A program made the translations under genes and the position numbers. The notes below the pieces were generated by a model. It had not been told where the DNA came from. It searched no databases and saw only the letters and a program-made list of their open reading frames with translations. Source: Candidatus Desulfovibrio gallistercoris (GTDB lineage: Bacteria > Desulfobacterota > Desulfovibrionia > Desulfovibrionales > Desulfovibrionaceae). Taken from it: a stretch of 64,000 nt of DNA. Shown in pieces: positions 1-7,871 of the stretch. The DNA is taken from the NCBI GenBank assembly GCA_019118745.1, contig DWYJ01000037.1:1-64000 (forward strand), read 5' to 3'. Position 1 is the stretch's first letter. Every line of letters starts with the position of its first letter.

Positions 1-35
1 GGGCCCTTCCCCCCACCCCCCCCATCCCCCCAAAA
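1..35. repeat. Truncated copy of dispersed GC-rich intergenic element (family A)
   Basis: The first 35 bases are C-runs (GGGCCCTTCCCCCC and similar). They resemble the right-hand arm of the family A elements near 23.4, 35.4 and 58.0 kb (CCCCTTCCCCCAAGCCCCC). The left part lies outside the window. The match is short and low in complexity, so it is tentative. Confidence 0.35.
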
Positions 36-237
36 ACTTTACTCGTCCAAACTTCAGCCGTCGTGACCTGTAGGGCGACGCTTGCCCACAAGCCAGCCAA
101 AACCTGAACAACAAGACAGACCGGGCGACTATTGCCGTCCAGCCTCCTGTTTGTCATCCCGCCGGGGGACATGGCAGCCACGCGGCGTCTTGCCGGGCCG
201 TGACGGAGCGGAAGGAAGCCGATAAAAGTTTTGGGAA
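36..237. other. Gene-free stretch downstream of tlyA
   Basis: The region between the window start and the tlyA stop codon (about 300 bases) holds only the partial family A repeat and the hairpin at 238-282. The ORFs called here (154..537 and 200..412) translate to Arg/Pro-rich sequence without recognisable domains and are judged spurious. Confidence 0.5.
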
Positions 238-282
238 GGGGGAGAGGGAGAACCGTTTTTCAAAACGGTTTCCCTCTCCCCC
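238..282. repeat. Long hairpin downstream of tlyA, family A-like
   Basis: An almost perfect inverted repeat has arms GGGGGAGAGGG and CCCTCTCCCCC, extended by AACCGTTTT and AAAACGGTT around a one-base centre. On the minus strand it follows the tlyA stop after two T-runs. The T-runs come before the stem, not after it, so this is not a textbook intrinsic terminator. The arms resemble the ends of the dispersed family A elements. Confidence 0.6.
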
Positions 283-305
283 TCGCTCAAAAAAAAACAA
301 AAAAA

Positions 306-1073
306 TCAGCGCTGGAACAGGGCCATGTATTCCTGATTGCCCTTGGGGCCGCGGATGGCGGCGGGGAGGACGCCGAGGCAGGCAAGGCCGAGGGTATCGC
401 GGCAGAAGGTGAGGATCTTGTCCACGGCGCGCCGGCGGGCGGCTTCGTCGCGCACGACGCCTTTGACGGTCTCGCCGGGGCCGAGTTCGAACTGGGGTTT
501 GATGAGTATGGCCATGCGTCCGCCGGGGCGCAGCCACTGCATGCAGGGGGGCAGGACGAGGGTCAGGGAGATGAAGGACACGTCGCCGACCACGAGATCG
601 ACGGGTTCAGGGATAAGTTCCGGCGGTGCGGAACGCAGATTGACGCCTTCGAGGTTGACGACGCGGGCATCGGCGCGCAGTTTTTCGTGCAGCTGGTTTT
701 TGCCCACGTCCACGGCGTAGACGCGGGCGGCGCCGTGCTGCAGGAGGCAGTCGGTGAAGCCGCCGGTGCTGGCCCCGGCGTCCAGACAGACGAGGCCGGA
801 GACGTCGAGCTGGAAGTTTTCCAGGATGGTCAGCAGCTTGTAGGCGCCGCGGCTGACGTAGCGTTCCTTTTCCAGCAGGACGAAGACCGTATCTTCGGGA
901 TAGGGATGCCCCGGCTTGTCCACCTTGAGCGGCGGCGCGCCGGGCGGCAGGCCTTCGGGGGAGAGGGCGACCTTGCCGGCCATGATGAGGCGGCGGGCCT
1001 GTTCACGGCTTTCGGCAAGCCCCTGTTGATGCACGAGGGCATCCGCGCGTTGACGGGCTATCTTGGCACACAT
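306..1073 (-). CDS. tlyA: TlyA family rRNA 2'-O-methyltransferase
   Basis: The protein (255 aa) has an N-terminal S4 RNA-binding domain (about residues 5-65, with the stretch SREQARRLIMAGKV) followed by an FtsJ-like Rossmann methyltransferase domain. The SAM-binding motif is LDAGASTGGFTDCLL, and VVGDVSFISL is the second family motif. TlyA enzymes methylate cytidines in 16S and/or 23S rRNA, and some members are linked to haemolysin phenotypes. The ORF track starts much further upstream, at 1535. The start at 1073 (MCAKIARQRADAL) gives the usual family length and begins directly at the S4 domain. No Shine-Dalgarno sequence precedes it, and a promoter-like sequence ends seven bases before the ATG, so the mRNA may be leaderless. 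Confidence 0.93.
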   Translation of the reverse strand: MCAKIARQRADALVHQQGLAESREQARRLIMAGKVALSPEGLPPGAPPLKVDKPGHPYPEDTVFVLLEKERYVSRGAYKLLTILENFQLDVSGLVCLDAGASTGGFTDCLLQHGAARVYAVDVGKNQLHEKLRADARVVNLEGVNLRSAPPELIPEPVDLVVGDVSFISLTLVLPPCMQWLRPGGRMAILIKPQFELGPGETVKGVVRDEAARRRAVDKILTFCRDTLGLACLGVLPAAIRGPKGNQEYMALFQR

Positions 1074-1080
1074 GCGCGGC

Positions 1081-1109
1081 AGTGTAGCCGCTTGGACAGC
1101 CGGACGCAA
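1081..1109 (-). promoter_or_regulatory. Predicted sigma-70 promoter of tlyA, possibly leaderless
   Basis: On the minus strand TTGCGT and TACACT are separated by 17 bases. The -10 box ends seven bases before the tlyA ATG, which puts the expected transcription start at or next to the A of the start codon. Confidence 0.5.
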
Positions 1110-1151
1110 TGGCGCTTGCGCGGCTTTTTTTCGGGGACCGGCCCGCAAGGC

Positions 1152-1180
1152 TTGCCAAAGCCATAAAAGAAGGCTATAGA
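1152..1180 (+). promoter_or_regulatory. Predicted sigma-70 promoter of rpmE
   Basis: TTGCCA, 17 bases, then TATAGA. It lies about 80 bases upstream of the rpmE start codon, on the strand opposite the tlyA promoter, so the two genes are divergent. Confidence 0.5.
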
Positions 1181-1259
1181 TTTTGGCCCTGCCACGCACA
1201 AGCCGTGACGCGGTACGAATTTTCAACGGCTCGCGCCGTTGCCATACACGAGGTTGATC

Positions 1260-1472
1260 ATGAAGAAAGACATCCATCCCACGGTGTACAAGGCCACCAT
1301 CACCTGCGCCTGCGGCAATACCGAAGAAGTGCTCTCCACCAAGGGCGAGCAGGTGCATGTGGAAGTCTGCTCCGCTTGCCATCCCTTCTTCACCGGCAAG
1401 CAGCGCTTCCTCGACACGGCGGGCCGCATCGACCGCTTCCGCAAGAAGTACGCCAAGTTCGAACAGAAGTAG
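1260..1472 (+). CDS. rpmE: 50S ribosomal protein bL31
   Basis: Seventy residues beginning [19 protein letters not shown], the standard bL31 opening. The cysteines in TCACG and CSACHPFF mark the zinc-binding (C+) form, and the C-terminal half has the usual [14 protein letters not shown]. The track ORF begins 21 bases upstream, but the ATG at 1260 is preceded by GAGGT and matches the family start. It is followed by a DUF1385 membrane protein and prfA. From memory, this order recurs in several bacterial groups. Confidence 0.97.
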   Translation: MKKDIHPTVYKATITCACGNTEEVLSTKGEQVHVEVCSACHPFFTGKQRFLDTAGRIDRFRKKYAKFEQK

Positions 1473-1649
1473 ACAGCGCCGCATCACGCGGCACGCCTGT
1501 CCCCGCCGTTCCGGCGCGAAAATCTCCTCTGGCAAGGCCGTTGACGGAAAGTTCTGTCATGGCCTTGCTGGAGCTGTATTTTTTTCTTTTCTCTTCCGCC
1601 ATGACTGTCACTCCGCGAGCGTCGTGTGCGGCCAGAGGAGGGAAACGGA

Positions 1650-2726
1650 ATGGCGGCAGTCTTCTTGCCGTGTCCGCTGTCGCGGAAAGGCCCAATGATG
1701 AGCAAGCCAGCCTCTCAGATCCTGCGTTCCCTGCGTCGATCACCGGCGTTGCTGTTGCGTTCCGCCTGCCCCATCGTCGGCGGTCAGGCCGTCATGGAAG
1801 GCATCATGATGCGTCACGGTGAGGGCTATGCCCTGGCGGCCCGGCATCCGTCGGGGGATATCGTGGTGGAGCGTTTCCCCTGGTTTTCCCTGACGCGTCA
1901 TCCGCTGCTCAAGAAGCCGTTCTTGCGCGGCTTTCCCGTGTTGCTGGAGACGCTGGTCAACGGCATCAAGGCGCTCAACCGTTCAGCCATCGTGCAGGGA
2001 GACGAGGACGAGACCCCGATCTCGGGGCCGCAGCTCATGCTGACCATGCTGCTTGCGCTGTTCATGGCGGTGCTGCTCTTTGTGGTGGCGCCGCACGGTC
2101 TGTCCCTGCTCATGCAGGCGCTGGGCGTGGGCGGCGGCGTGGAAGGGCTGACGTTCCACCTTTGGGACGGCTTTTACAAGTGCTGCATCTTCATGGGCTA
2201 TATCTGGCTCATCTCCTTTGTGCCGGACATACGCCGGGTGTTCCAGTATCATGGGGCCGAGCACAAGACCATCCATGCTTTTGAGAACGGCGGCATCGTG
2301 GACGTCATGGCCGCTGCCGGCATGAGCCGTCTGCACCCGCGTTGCGGCACCACGTTCCTGCTCTTTGTCATCTGCATTTCCATCATCCTGCACGCTGTGC
2401 TCGTCCCTGCTCTGCTGCACATTTATACGCCGCAGAATGTCCTGGCCAAGCATGCGCTGACCATTGCCTTCAAGTTGCTGCTGGTCATCCCCATCAGTGC
2501 GCTGGCCTATGAGCTCATCCGCTATGCGGCCCGGCTTTCCGGGGGCCCCTGGGCAAGCGTGCTGCGCACGCCGGGACTCATTTTGCAGCGCCTGACCACG
2601 GCCGAGCCGGACAAGGCGCAGATCGAGGTGGCGCTGGCCGCCCTGCGCGAGGCCCTCGGCGAGGAGACCGCCGGACGGGAGATCCGCACGGCGGACTATA
2701 TTGTACGATCCGTTGAGCGCCCCTAG
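1650..2726 (+). CDS. DUF1385 family (YqhQ-like) integral membrane protein
   Basis: About 358 residues. The family signature appears near the N-terminus (CPIVGGQAVMEGIMMRHG) and again in the centre (YHGAEHKTIHAFE, and HPRCGTTFLLFV opening a membrane segment). Four or five hydrophobic segments are visible, for example LMLTMLLALFMAVLLFVVAP and LTIAFKLLLVIPISALAYEL. The molecular role is unknown, and the family is conserved next to prfA. The start at 1650 has a strong AGAGGAGG eight bases upstream. Starts at 1695 or 1698, behind GGAAAGG, would remove only 15-16 unconserved residues. Confidence 0.85.
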   Translation: MAAVFLPCPLSRKGPMMSKPASQILRSLRRSPALLLRSACPIVGGQAVMEGIMMRHGEGYALAARHPSGDIVVERFPWFSLTRHPLLKKPFLRGFPVLLETLVNGIKALNRSAIVQGDEDETPISGPQLMLTMLLALFMAVLLFVVAPHGLSLLMQALGVGGGVEGLTFHLWDGFYKCCIFMGYIWLISFVPDIRRVFQYHGAEHKTIHAFENGGIVDVMAAAGMSRLHPRCGTTFLLFVICISIILHAVLVPALLHIYTPQNVLAKHALTIAFKLLLVIPISALAYELIRYAARLSGGPWASVLRTPGLILQRLTTAEPDKAQIEVALAALREALGEETAGREIRTADYIVRSVERP

Positions 2727-2753
2727 CGGCGTCCTGTCCTTATCGGAGGAAGC

Positions 2754-3824
2754 ATGTTCGGCAAACTGGAAGCCCTGGAAAACAAATATGTCGAGCTGGA
2801 AAAGCAGCTCGCCGATCCTGACGTCTACAACGATCAGGAGATATACCGCAAAACCGCCAAGGCCCATGCCGACCTGCGTGATGTGGTGGAGCTCTTCCGG
2901 CGGCACCGCCGCCTCGTGCAGGAGATAGCCGACAACAAGGCCCTCCTCCACGACAGCGATCCCGATATCAAGGCGATGGCCCAGGAGGAGATCGCCGCGG
3001 CCGAGGAGGAGCTGCCCAAGCTGGAGCAGCAGCTCAAGGTCCTGCTGCTGCCCAAGGATCCGCTGGATGAAAAGAATACCATCCTTGAGATCCGGGCCGG
3101 GACCGGCGGCGAAGAGGCTTCGCTCTTTGCGGCCGATCTTTTCCGCATGTATACGCGCTATGCGGAAGTCAAAGGCTGGAAAGTGGAAGTGATGAGCGAA
3201 TCCCCTTCCGATTCCGGCGGCTACAAGGAAATCATCTGCCTCATCTCCGGCGACCGCGTCTACAGCCATCTCAAGTTCGAAGCCGGTACGCACCGCGTGC
3301 AGCGCGTGCCCGCCACGGAGACCCAGGGCCGCATCCATACGTCCGCCGCTACGGTGGCCGTCATGCCCGAAGCTGAGGAAGTGGACGTGGAGATCCGTCC
3401 CGAAGACCTGCGCATCGACATCTACCGGGCCTCCGGCGCGGGCGGCCAGCACGTCAACAAGACCGAGTCCGCGGTGCGCATCACCCATATCCCCACGGGC
3501 ACGGTGGTCACCTGCCAGGACGAACGTTCCCAGCACAAGAACAAGGCCCGCGCCATGAAGGTGCTTGCCTCGCGCATCCTGGCCGCCGAACGGGAACGCC
3601 AGTCCAACGAGCAGTCGGCCGACCGCAAGGCGCAGGTGGGCTCCGGCGACCGTTCCGAGCGCATCCGTACCTACAACTTCCCGCAGGGACGTTGTACGGA
3701 TCACCGTATCAACCTGACCCTGTATTCCCTTGACCGCATCATGGAAGGCGAGCTGGACCCGCTGTTCGAAGCGCTCGCCACGGCCGCGCAGGCGGAAGCC
3801 CTCAAGGCCCATGCCGAAGCCTGA
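2754..3824 (+). CDS. prfA: Peptide chain release factor 1
   Basis: RF1 (356 aa, normal length) recognises UAA and UAG stop codons and triggers peptide release. The catalytic GGQ loop is in [15 protein letters not shown], and the preceding region has the RF1-type [14 protein letters not shown]. The N-terminal third is helical and charged, as expected for domain 1. GGAGG lies seven bases before the ATG. The gene follows the DUF1385 gene after 27 bases and is closed by a strong hairpin shared with the convergent transporter gene. A gene for the RF methylase PrmC is not seen directly downstream. Confidence 0.97.
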   Translation: MFGKLEALENKYVELEKQLADPDVYNDQEIYRKTAKAHADLRDVVELFRRHRRLVQEIADNKALLHDSDPDIKAMAQEEIAAAEEELPKLEQQLKVLLLPKDPLDEKNTILEIRAGTGGEEASLFAADLFRMYTRYAEVKGWKVEVMSESPSDSGGYKEIICLISGDRVYSHLKFEAGTHRVQRVPATETQGRIHTSAATVAVMPEAEEVDVEIRPEDLRIDIYRASGAGGQHVNKTESAVRITHIPTGTVVTCQDERSQHKNKARAMKVLASRILAAERERQSNEQSADRKAQVGSGDRSERIRTYNFPQGRCTDHRINLTLYSLDRIMEGELDPLFEALATAAQAEALKAHAEA

Positions 3825-3848
3825 TAGCGCCGCTCCTTCTCTGGAAGC

Positions 3849-3880
3849 AAAAAAGCCGTCCACACGTGGACGGCTTTTTT
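3849..3880. terminator. Bidirectional intrinsic terminator between prfA and the AEC gene
   Basis: AAAAAAGCCGTCCAC followed directly by GTGGACGGCTTTTTT forms a perfect stem with T-runs on both strands. It lies between two convergent genes. Confidence 0.9.
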
Positions 3881-3908
3881 ATGGCGGAGCTCTCCGCAAG
3901 GCCGGCCG

Positions 3909-4853
3909 CTAGAGCGAGACCAGCGTCATGGTCAGCGGGATGGTGAGGATGGACAGGACGGTCGTCATGGTCACCATCAACGCTCCGTACTGCGGGTCCG
4001 TATCGTAGTAGGCGCTCATGAGCGCGGTCTGCAGGATGCTGGGCAAACCGGCCTGGATGATAAACACCTTGCGCATGAGGTCCGGCACGTCAGGCAGGAA
4101 ATACAGCATGACGGCCAGCAGCAGCGGCGCCAGCACAAGCTTGCCCATCACGCCGAGGACAAGATCCTTGTCGATGTGCAGATGGCGCAGATCCATCTGG
4201 TAGAGCGTCGTGCCGATAAAGATCAACGCAAGGGGCGTGGTCATATTGCCGAGATACTGGGCAAAGGATTCCACGAAACTAGGCAGGCGGATGGAAAACA
4301 ACACGAGCGCCGCCCCGCACAGCATGCCGATCATGGGCGGGGAAAAGATATGACGCGCATTGGTGAGCAGACTGGCCTTGGCACGGAGCTCTTCCTTGTC
4401 ATGGCTGATGGAGTAGTTCCCCACCGTCCAGAAAAAGACCGTGTTGGCAAAAAAATACAGCAGCACGAACGGCAGCGCTTCATCCCCGAACAGGGCCAGA
4501 TTCACCGGCAGGCCGATGTACATGGTGTTGGAAGCCGACATGCCGGTACAGAACAGCCCCCGCCGGGCCTCCTTGACGCGGAACAGACGCGCCAGCAGGT
4601 ACGCCAGGGCAAAAGTCAGCAGCATGGACACGAACGGGATCAGCGAGCCATAGATCATGTGCAGCAGCTGATCCCGCTGAAAGGAATGGCTGACCGTATA
4701 AAACAGATAGGGAGGCAGGGCCACGCAGGTTATGAGGCGCGGCATGGTGATGATGGCATGTGCGTCAAACCAGCCCTTGGCCGCCAGCACATAGCCCACC
4801 AGACTGATGAGCAGCAAACCCAAAACGCCTTGAAGCGCCAGCCAGAAAACCAT
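3909..4853 (-). CDS. AEC family transporter (auxin efflux carrier-like permease)
   Basis: About 314 residues, the usual size, with about ten hydrophobic segments. It opens with MVFWLALQGVLGLLLISLVGYVLA and ends ALMVTMTTVLSILTIPLTMTLV. The family motifs around GMSASNTMYIGLPV and LALIFIGTTLYQM are visible. AEC members move organic anions such as malate or malonate, and the substrate cannot be read here. The ORF track starts at 5069. The ATG at 4853 is preferred because GGGAGGGGG lies five bases upstream and hydrophobic sequence begins at once. Confidence 0.85.
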   Translation of the reverse strand: MVFWLALQGVLGLLLISLVGYVLAAKGWFDAHAIITMPRLITCVALPPYLFYTVSHSFQRDQLLHMIYGSLIPFVSMLLTFALAYLLARLFRVKEARRGLFCTGMSASNTMYIGLPVNLALFGDEALPFVLLYFFANTVFFWTVGNYSISHDKEELRAKASLLTNARHIFSPPMIGMLCGAALVLFSIRLPSFVESFAQYLGNMTTPLALIFIGTTLYQMDLRHLHIDKDLVLGVMGKLVLAPLLLAVMLYFLPDVPDLMRKVFIIQAGLPSILQTALMSAYYDTDPQYGALMVTMTTVLSILTIPLTMTLVSL

Positions 4854-4952
4854 ATGTCCCCCTCCCGCCGCCGCACACAAAAAACACATGCGTCGGAATC
4901 GTCGAGCCCACATCAAACGGTCAACATAAAACGTCGGAAAACCTGTCTCCGT

Positions 4953-4981
4953 ACTATGCGGGAACACCCATCCGCTGTCAA
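4953..4981 (-). promoter_or_regulatory. Possible sigma-70 promoter of the AEC transporter
   Basis: On the minus strand TTGACA, 17 bases, then CATAGT, about 100 bases before the start codon. The -35 is perfect and the -10 is only moderate. Confidence 0.4.
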
Positions 4982-5327
4982 AGAAGAAAGCGGCTTCGGG
5001 ACAAATTCCCTTCAGGGTAAAAACCTGTCGAGGCATCACAGTTTTCTCAACAAGAAACAAAAAAATCACCGCCCTGAGCTGATCAGACTAAATCGCTCCG
5101 CCCAACCAGCCGTTGCAAGCCTGCCTTGGCAAATAAAAAACAAGCACAGGCACCGTGTGCGAAATCAAATAACTTCCCTCTCCCAGCGGTTAGAGGCCGC
5201 TGCCCCAACGTAAAGAAGAAAAAGGCCTAACGACACGTACAAACAAGCTCTCGCATACCGAGGTCCAATGCCGCGCGGAAAAAACAAGAAGGGACAAACA
5301 CCTTCCTTACCTGGCAGACAACAATTG

Positions 5328-5402
5328 GGGCCGCCATTCGGTCGCCCGCCGGTAGGCGACCATGCCCTGATGCCGGGCAGCAGCCGCGTGCCAACAAAAA
5401 AA
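5328..5402. repeat. Family C repeat, copy 1 (short)
   Basis: It contains GCCGCCATTCGGTCGCCCGC, then GGCGACCATGCC and GATGCCGGGCAGCAGCCG. These blocks recur in order near 6230-6295 and, slightly altered, near 5886-5940. Only the right-hand part of the larger unit is present. Confidence 0.7.
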
Positions 5403-5753
5403 GGCATATCCCACCGAAAACGTCCGCACTCAGAAGCTAGGCAACCACCTCTATCGAAGGAAAAAGCAGCTCAAAAATGTGATGACCTTCCATTTTCATT
5501 TTTTTGCCACTGATAGCTGCAGCCAAACACGCCCCCTGCGACTCTCCGGCACAGTGCACGGAATCATCTAAGGAAAGCCGTTTTTACCCAGCTTCCAGAC
5601 ATAGCGACTCTCCTCATATGGCCCAAGCGCTTCATCCTGTTTTGCAGGCGTAAGCGCGGCATGGCGCGGAGGAGATCGCCGCCCCGAAGGGGCGGAAGCT
5701 CCGACGCCGCCCGGACGCTCGTCACGCGCAATGCGCGGGACAGCGGGAGGGCG

Positions 5754-5951
5754 ATGCCCTATGCCGCGCGGCAGGGAGGAGGTAGAGGAACTACCTGAGC
5801 AGATTGACAGGCCGTCACGGATGGCTGCCCCAACGCGGGGTTGGGGGTCGTAGGGGGTAAGGGGCTGCGCAAGCCCCTTATCCCCTGCCGCCCGCCGCGC
5901 AGGCGACCACGCCCGGATGCCGGGCTGAAGCCGCCAGCCAGCGAAAAAAAG
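5754..5951. repeat. Family C repeat, copy 2
   Basis: The unit runs from TGCCGCGCGGCAG through CCTGAGCAGATTGACAGGCC, ACGCGGGGTTGGGGGTCGTA and the hairpin TAAGGGGCTGCGCAAGCCCC to GGCGACCACGCCCGGATGCC. Copy 3 repeats all of these in the same order about 270 bases further on. Confidence 0.75.
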
Positions 5952-6022
5952 AGCAATACGAGAAAGCTGTCCTCGAAACATGCGGTATAAGCGACTCAAC
6001 CGCTTTACAGAGGTAAATACGG

Positions 6023-6298
6023 CAGAACGGACGCCCTCTGCCGCGCGGCAGAGAGGCGGAAAGGGGACTCCCTGAGCAGCTTGACCGACCATCACGGGTG
6101 GCTGCCCCGACGCGGGGTTGGGGGGTCGTAGGGGTAAGGGGCTGCGTAAGCCCCTTACCCCCTGCCGCATCTCTGCTGTCGATGCCCGTAAGGCTCCTTC
6201 GTCGCCTAACGGTCACGGCCCTTTCGGGCCGCCATTCGGTCGCCCGCCGCGCAGGCGACCATGCCCGGATGCCGGGCAGCAGCCGCGAGCCAAAGAAA
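6023..6298. repeat. Family C repeat, copy 3, with an inserted inner module
   Basis: It matches copy 2 from the TGCCGCGCGGCAG block onward, but about 80 bases are inserted between the AAGCCCCTTAC hairpin and the final GGCGACCATGCC block. The insert (CTGTCGATGCCCGTAAGGCT and onward) is the same module that occupies the centre of the family A elements near 23.4, 57.9 and 59.6 kb. Confidence 0.75.
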
Positions 6299-6310
6299 AA
6301 TAATGAAAAA

Positions 6311-7291
6311 TCAGATATTCTTACCGCTCTTGCGGCGCAGCCAGTCCACATAGGCGGGGAAATGCCGCTTGAGCAACGTGAGCGCGTTGTTCTCAGCCAG
6401 CAGATAACGCCGCCGCGTCACCTTGCCCGTGCCGACCCAGTGCTTGAGGTAATCCGCCACCGGGAAATGACGGGCGTGGAAGCCGTGGGCATACATGGCG
6501 CGGAACCATTCCACGCCGATATCCAGACAGATGGGGCCGCATTGCCGATACGCGCCGGGCGGCAGGGCCGCACCGAAAGGAAGGGTCAGTGGGCGGGTGC
6601 GCTCAAGGTCGAGCAGACAGGCCCATTCGTTGATGCGGCATTCCGGCAACGGCCAGGGCTGACGGTCAAAAATGCCGGTAAAGCCTTCAGGATAGGGACG
6701 GACAAACACGCCCCGCTCCACGGCGCGGGCATAGAGGGCGCACAGTTGCGCGTAATCCGGGCGAAAATCCTCCTGCCTGCCCGGCCCGCACGGCGGCAGC
6801 CCGAACAGCTCCTGCATGAGCTCGGCGCGGGAGGCCGGACAATTCCAGCATTGGCCCAGATGCCCAATGGCAAAGGCGTCGCCACGCGCCGCCAGCATGG
6901 CCCCCAGGATATCCTTTTGCACAAAGACGTCATTGTGCATGAGGAAAAGCAGACGCGCCTTGCTGTGCTCAAAGGCATACTGATAGCGGATGCCGTAGCG
7001 ATAGGCGGGATCATGCAGACGCTGCATGTCGGCGGCGTTGAGATCGAGCCAGTACTCCGGCTGGAAGACGCAGCAGCGTTCCGCCCCCAGCTGCTCGGTC
7101 AGCCAGGCGGCAATGAGGTAGGGGCTGACCACGTCATGCTCCGAACCGTAGGGCTCGAACTGCAAATAGATGGAGCCCACATGCGGCCCGCTGGCCCGCA
7201 GCAGGGACAGCAGGGACAAGGCGGTCTGATAGGGCTTGGCAAAAATGTTGACGGCCACATCCACAGGGGCGGCGCTGTCGGCTGGCGGCAT
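6311..7291 (-). CDS. Glycosyltransferase-like protein, function unassigned
   Basis: About 326 residues, soluble, with no signal peptide. The centre has a GT-A-like stretch ARLLFLMHNDVFVQKDILGA, where an acidic residue follows a hydrophobic strand, and the C-terminal half has HARHFPVADYLKHWVG. This layout is common in glycosyltransferases and surface-polysaccharide proteins, but no family is recognised with certainty and no partner genes adjoin it. The start at 7291 has AGAGGA upstream. The track start at 7354 would add 21 unlikely residues. The gene lies directly against the repeat island on its downstream side. Confidence 0.5.
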   Translation of the reverse strand: MPPADSAAPVDVAVNIFAKPYQTALSLLSLLRASGPHVGSIYLQFEPYGSEHDVVSPYLIAAWLTEQLGAERCCVFQPEYWLDLNAADMQRLHDPAYRYGIRYQYAFEHSKARLLFLMHNDVFVQKDILGAMLAARGDAFAIGHLGQCWNCPASRAELMQELFGLPPCGPGRQEDFRPDYAQLCALYARAVERGVFVRPYPEGFTGIFDRQPWPLPECRINEWACLLDLERTRPLTLPFGAALPPGAYRQCGPICLDIGVEWFRAMYAHGFHARHFPVADYLKHWVGTGKVTRRRYLLAENNALTLLKRHFPAYVDWLRRKSGKNI

Positions 7292-7415
7292 GGCATCCTC
7301 TCTTTTTTTCTGCTTGTAGCGGCTTGCGGCGGACGGCACAAGTCCGCAGGGCATCCGCCGCCTGCCCTGCCGCGCTTGTCGCCCCCTAACGCGCCTTGCC
7401 GCCCACTGACGCGCC

Positions 7416-7445
7416 TTGACGCGCCTTGCCGCCGGGCGCTATATT
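7416..7445 (+). promoter_or_regulatory. Predicted sigma-70 promoter of the bactofilin-like gene
   Basis: TTGACG, 18 bases, then TATATT, about 35 bases before the ATG. The block ACGCGCCTTG occurs three times between 7388 and 7428, twice upstream of and once overlapping the -35. The repeats may be operator sites or chance. Confidence 0.6.
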
Positions 7446-7479
7446 CTGCCGTCATTTTTGGGACGCATAAGGAGGGGCC

Positions 7480-7791
7480 ATGATCTCGCCGCAAACCATC
7501 TTCGTCAATTCCAATGGCCTGCATGAAGGCACCGTCGTGGTGGACAACGACTATTTTGATCTTTCGGGCATGATCCACGGGGACGTGTACCTGAAAAACG
7601 ATTCCACCTTCATCGTGCGCGGCATGGTGGTCGGCAACGTGCATGTGGACGCCACCTCCCGCATGTTCGTGGCCGGGACCGTCAAGGGGACCATCTACAA
7701 CAAGGGCGATGTGGAGATAGCCGGCGTACTCGACGGCGAGATGATGAACATCGTCTCCTCTGTCGCGCCGTCCCAGCCGAACGAGGGCTAG
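7480..7791 (+). CDS. Small bactofilin-like (polymer-forming beta-helix) protein
   Basis: One hundred and three residues with short repeating beta-strand units (SGMIHGDVYLKND, RGMVVGNVHVDA, AGTVKGTIYNKGD, AGVLDGEM). This pattern of hydrophobic strand, turn and glycine every 10-20 residues is typical of bactofilins and other polymer-forming beta-helix proteins, which build cytoskeletal filaments in many bacteria. It is shorter than most bactofilins and lacks the Pro-rich tails. GGAGGGG lies just before the ATG. It is probably a single-gene unit, with its own promoter and a terminator shared with the convergent chemoreceptor gene. Confidence 0.6.
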   Translation: MISPQTIFVNSNGLHEGTVVVDNDYFDLSGMIHGDVYLKNDSTFIVRGMVVGNVHVDATSRMFVAGTVKGTIYNKGDVEIAGVLDGEMMNIVSSVAPSQPNEG

Positions 7792-7816
7792 TCCCTCGCC
7801 GACAACGACCGGTAGA

Positions 7817-7856
7817 AGCAAAAAGCGTCCGCTCACGCGGACGCTTTTTGCTTTTT
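7817..7856. terminator. Bidirectional intrinsic terminator
   Basis: AGCAAAAAGCGTCCGC and GCGGACGCTTTTTGCT form a perfect stem around TCAC. There is a T-run on the plus side, and T-rich sequence within the stem serves the minus side. It lies between convergent genes. Confidence 0.9.
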
Positions 7857-7871
7857 CAAGGGGAAGGCGCG

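Larger units (their letters stand above)
5070..6310. other. 1.2-kb gene-free island made of degenerate repeats
   Basis: No convincing gene is present. The left part (5070-5330) is less GC-rich and unremarkable. From 5328 on, three related repeat copies lie in the same orientation (listed separately). They carry a GGGGCTGCG..AAGCCCC hairpin and a shared GGATGCCGGGC block. The called ORFs (5165..5407, 5568..6170, 5878..6351) mostly read these repeats, and their peptides repeat the same words (for example GIRAWSP), which suggests repeat structure rather than protein coding. Confidence 0.6.

Noticed and set aside
1983-3863. 626-aa minus-strand ORF over the DUF1385 and prfA genes
   Set aside because: It runs antisense through RF1 with no recognisable protein features.
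4176-5213. 345-aa plus-strand ORF over the AEC transporter
   Set aside because: It is antisense to a membrane protein with typical segments. The peptide is Gln/His/Arg-rich without domains.
5568-6351. Minus-strand ORFs 5568..6170 and 5878..6351
   Set aside because: They translate intergenic repeats. The same peptide words recur in each copy and in other frames.
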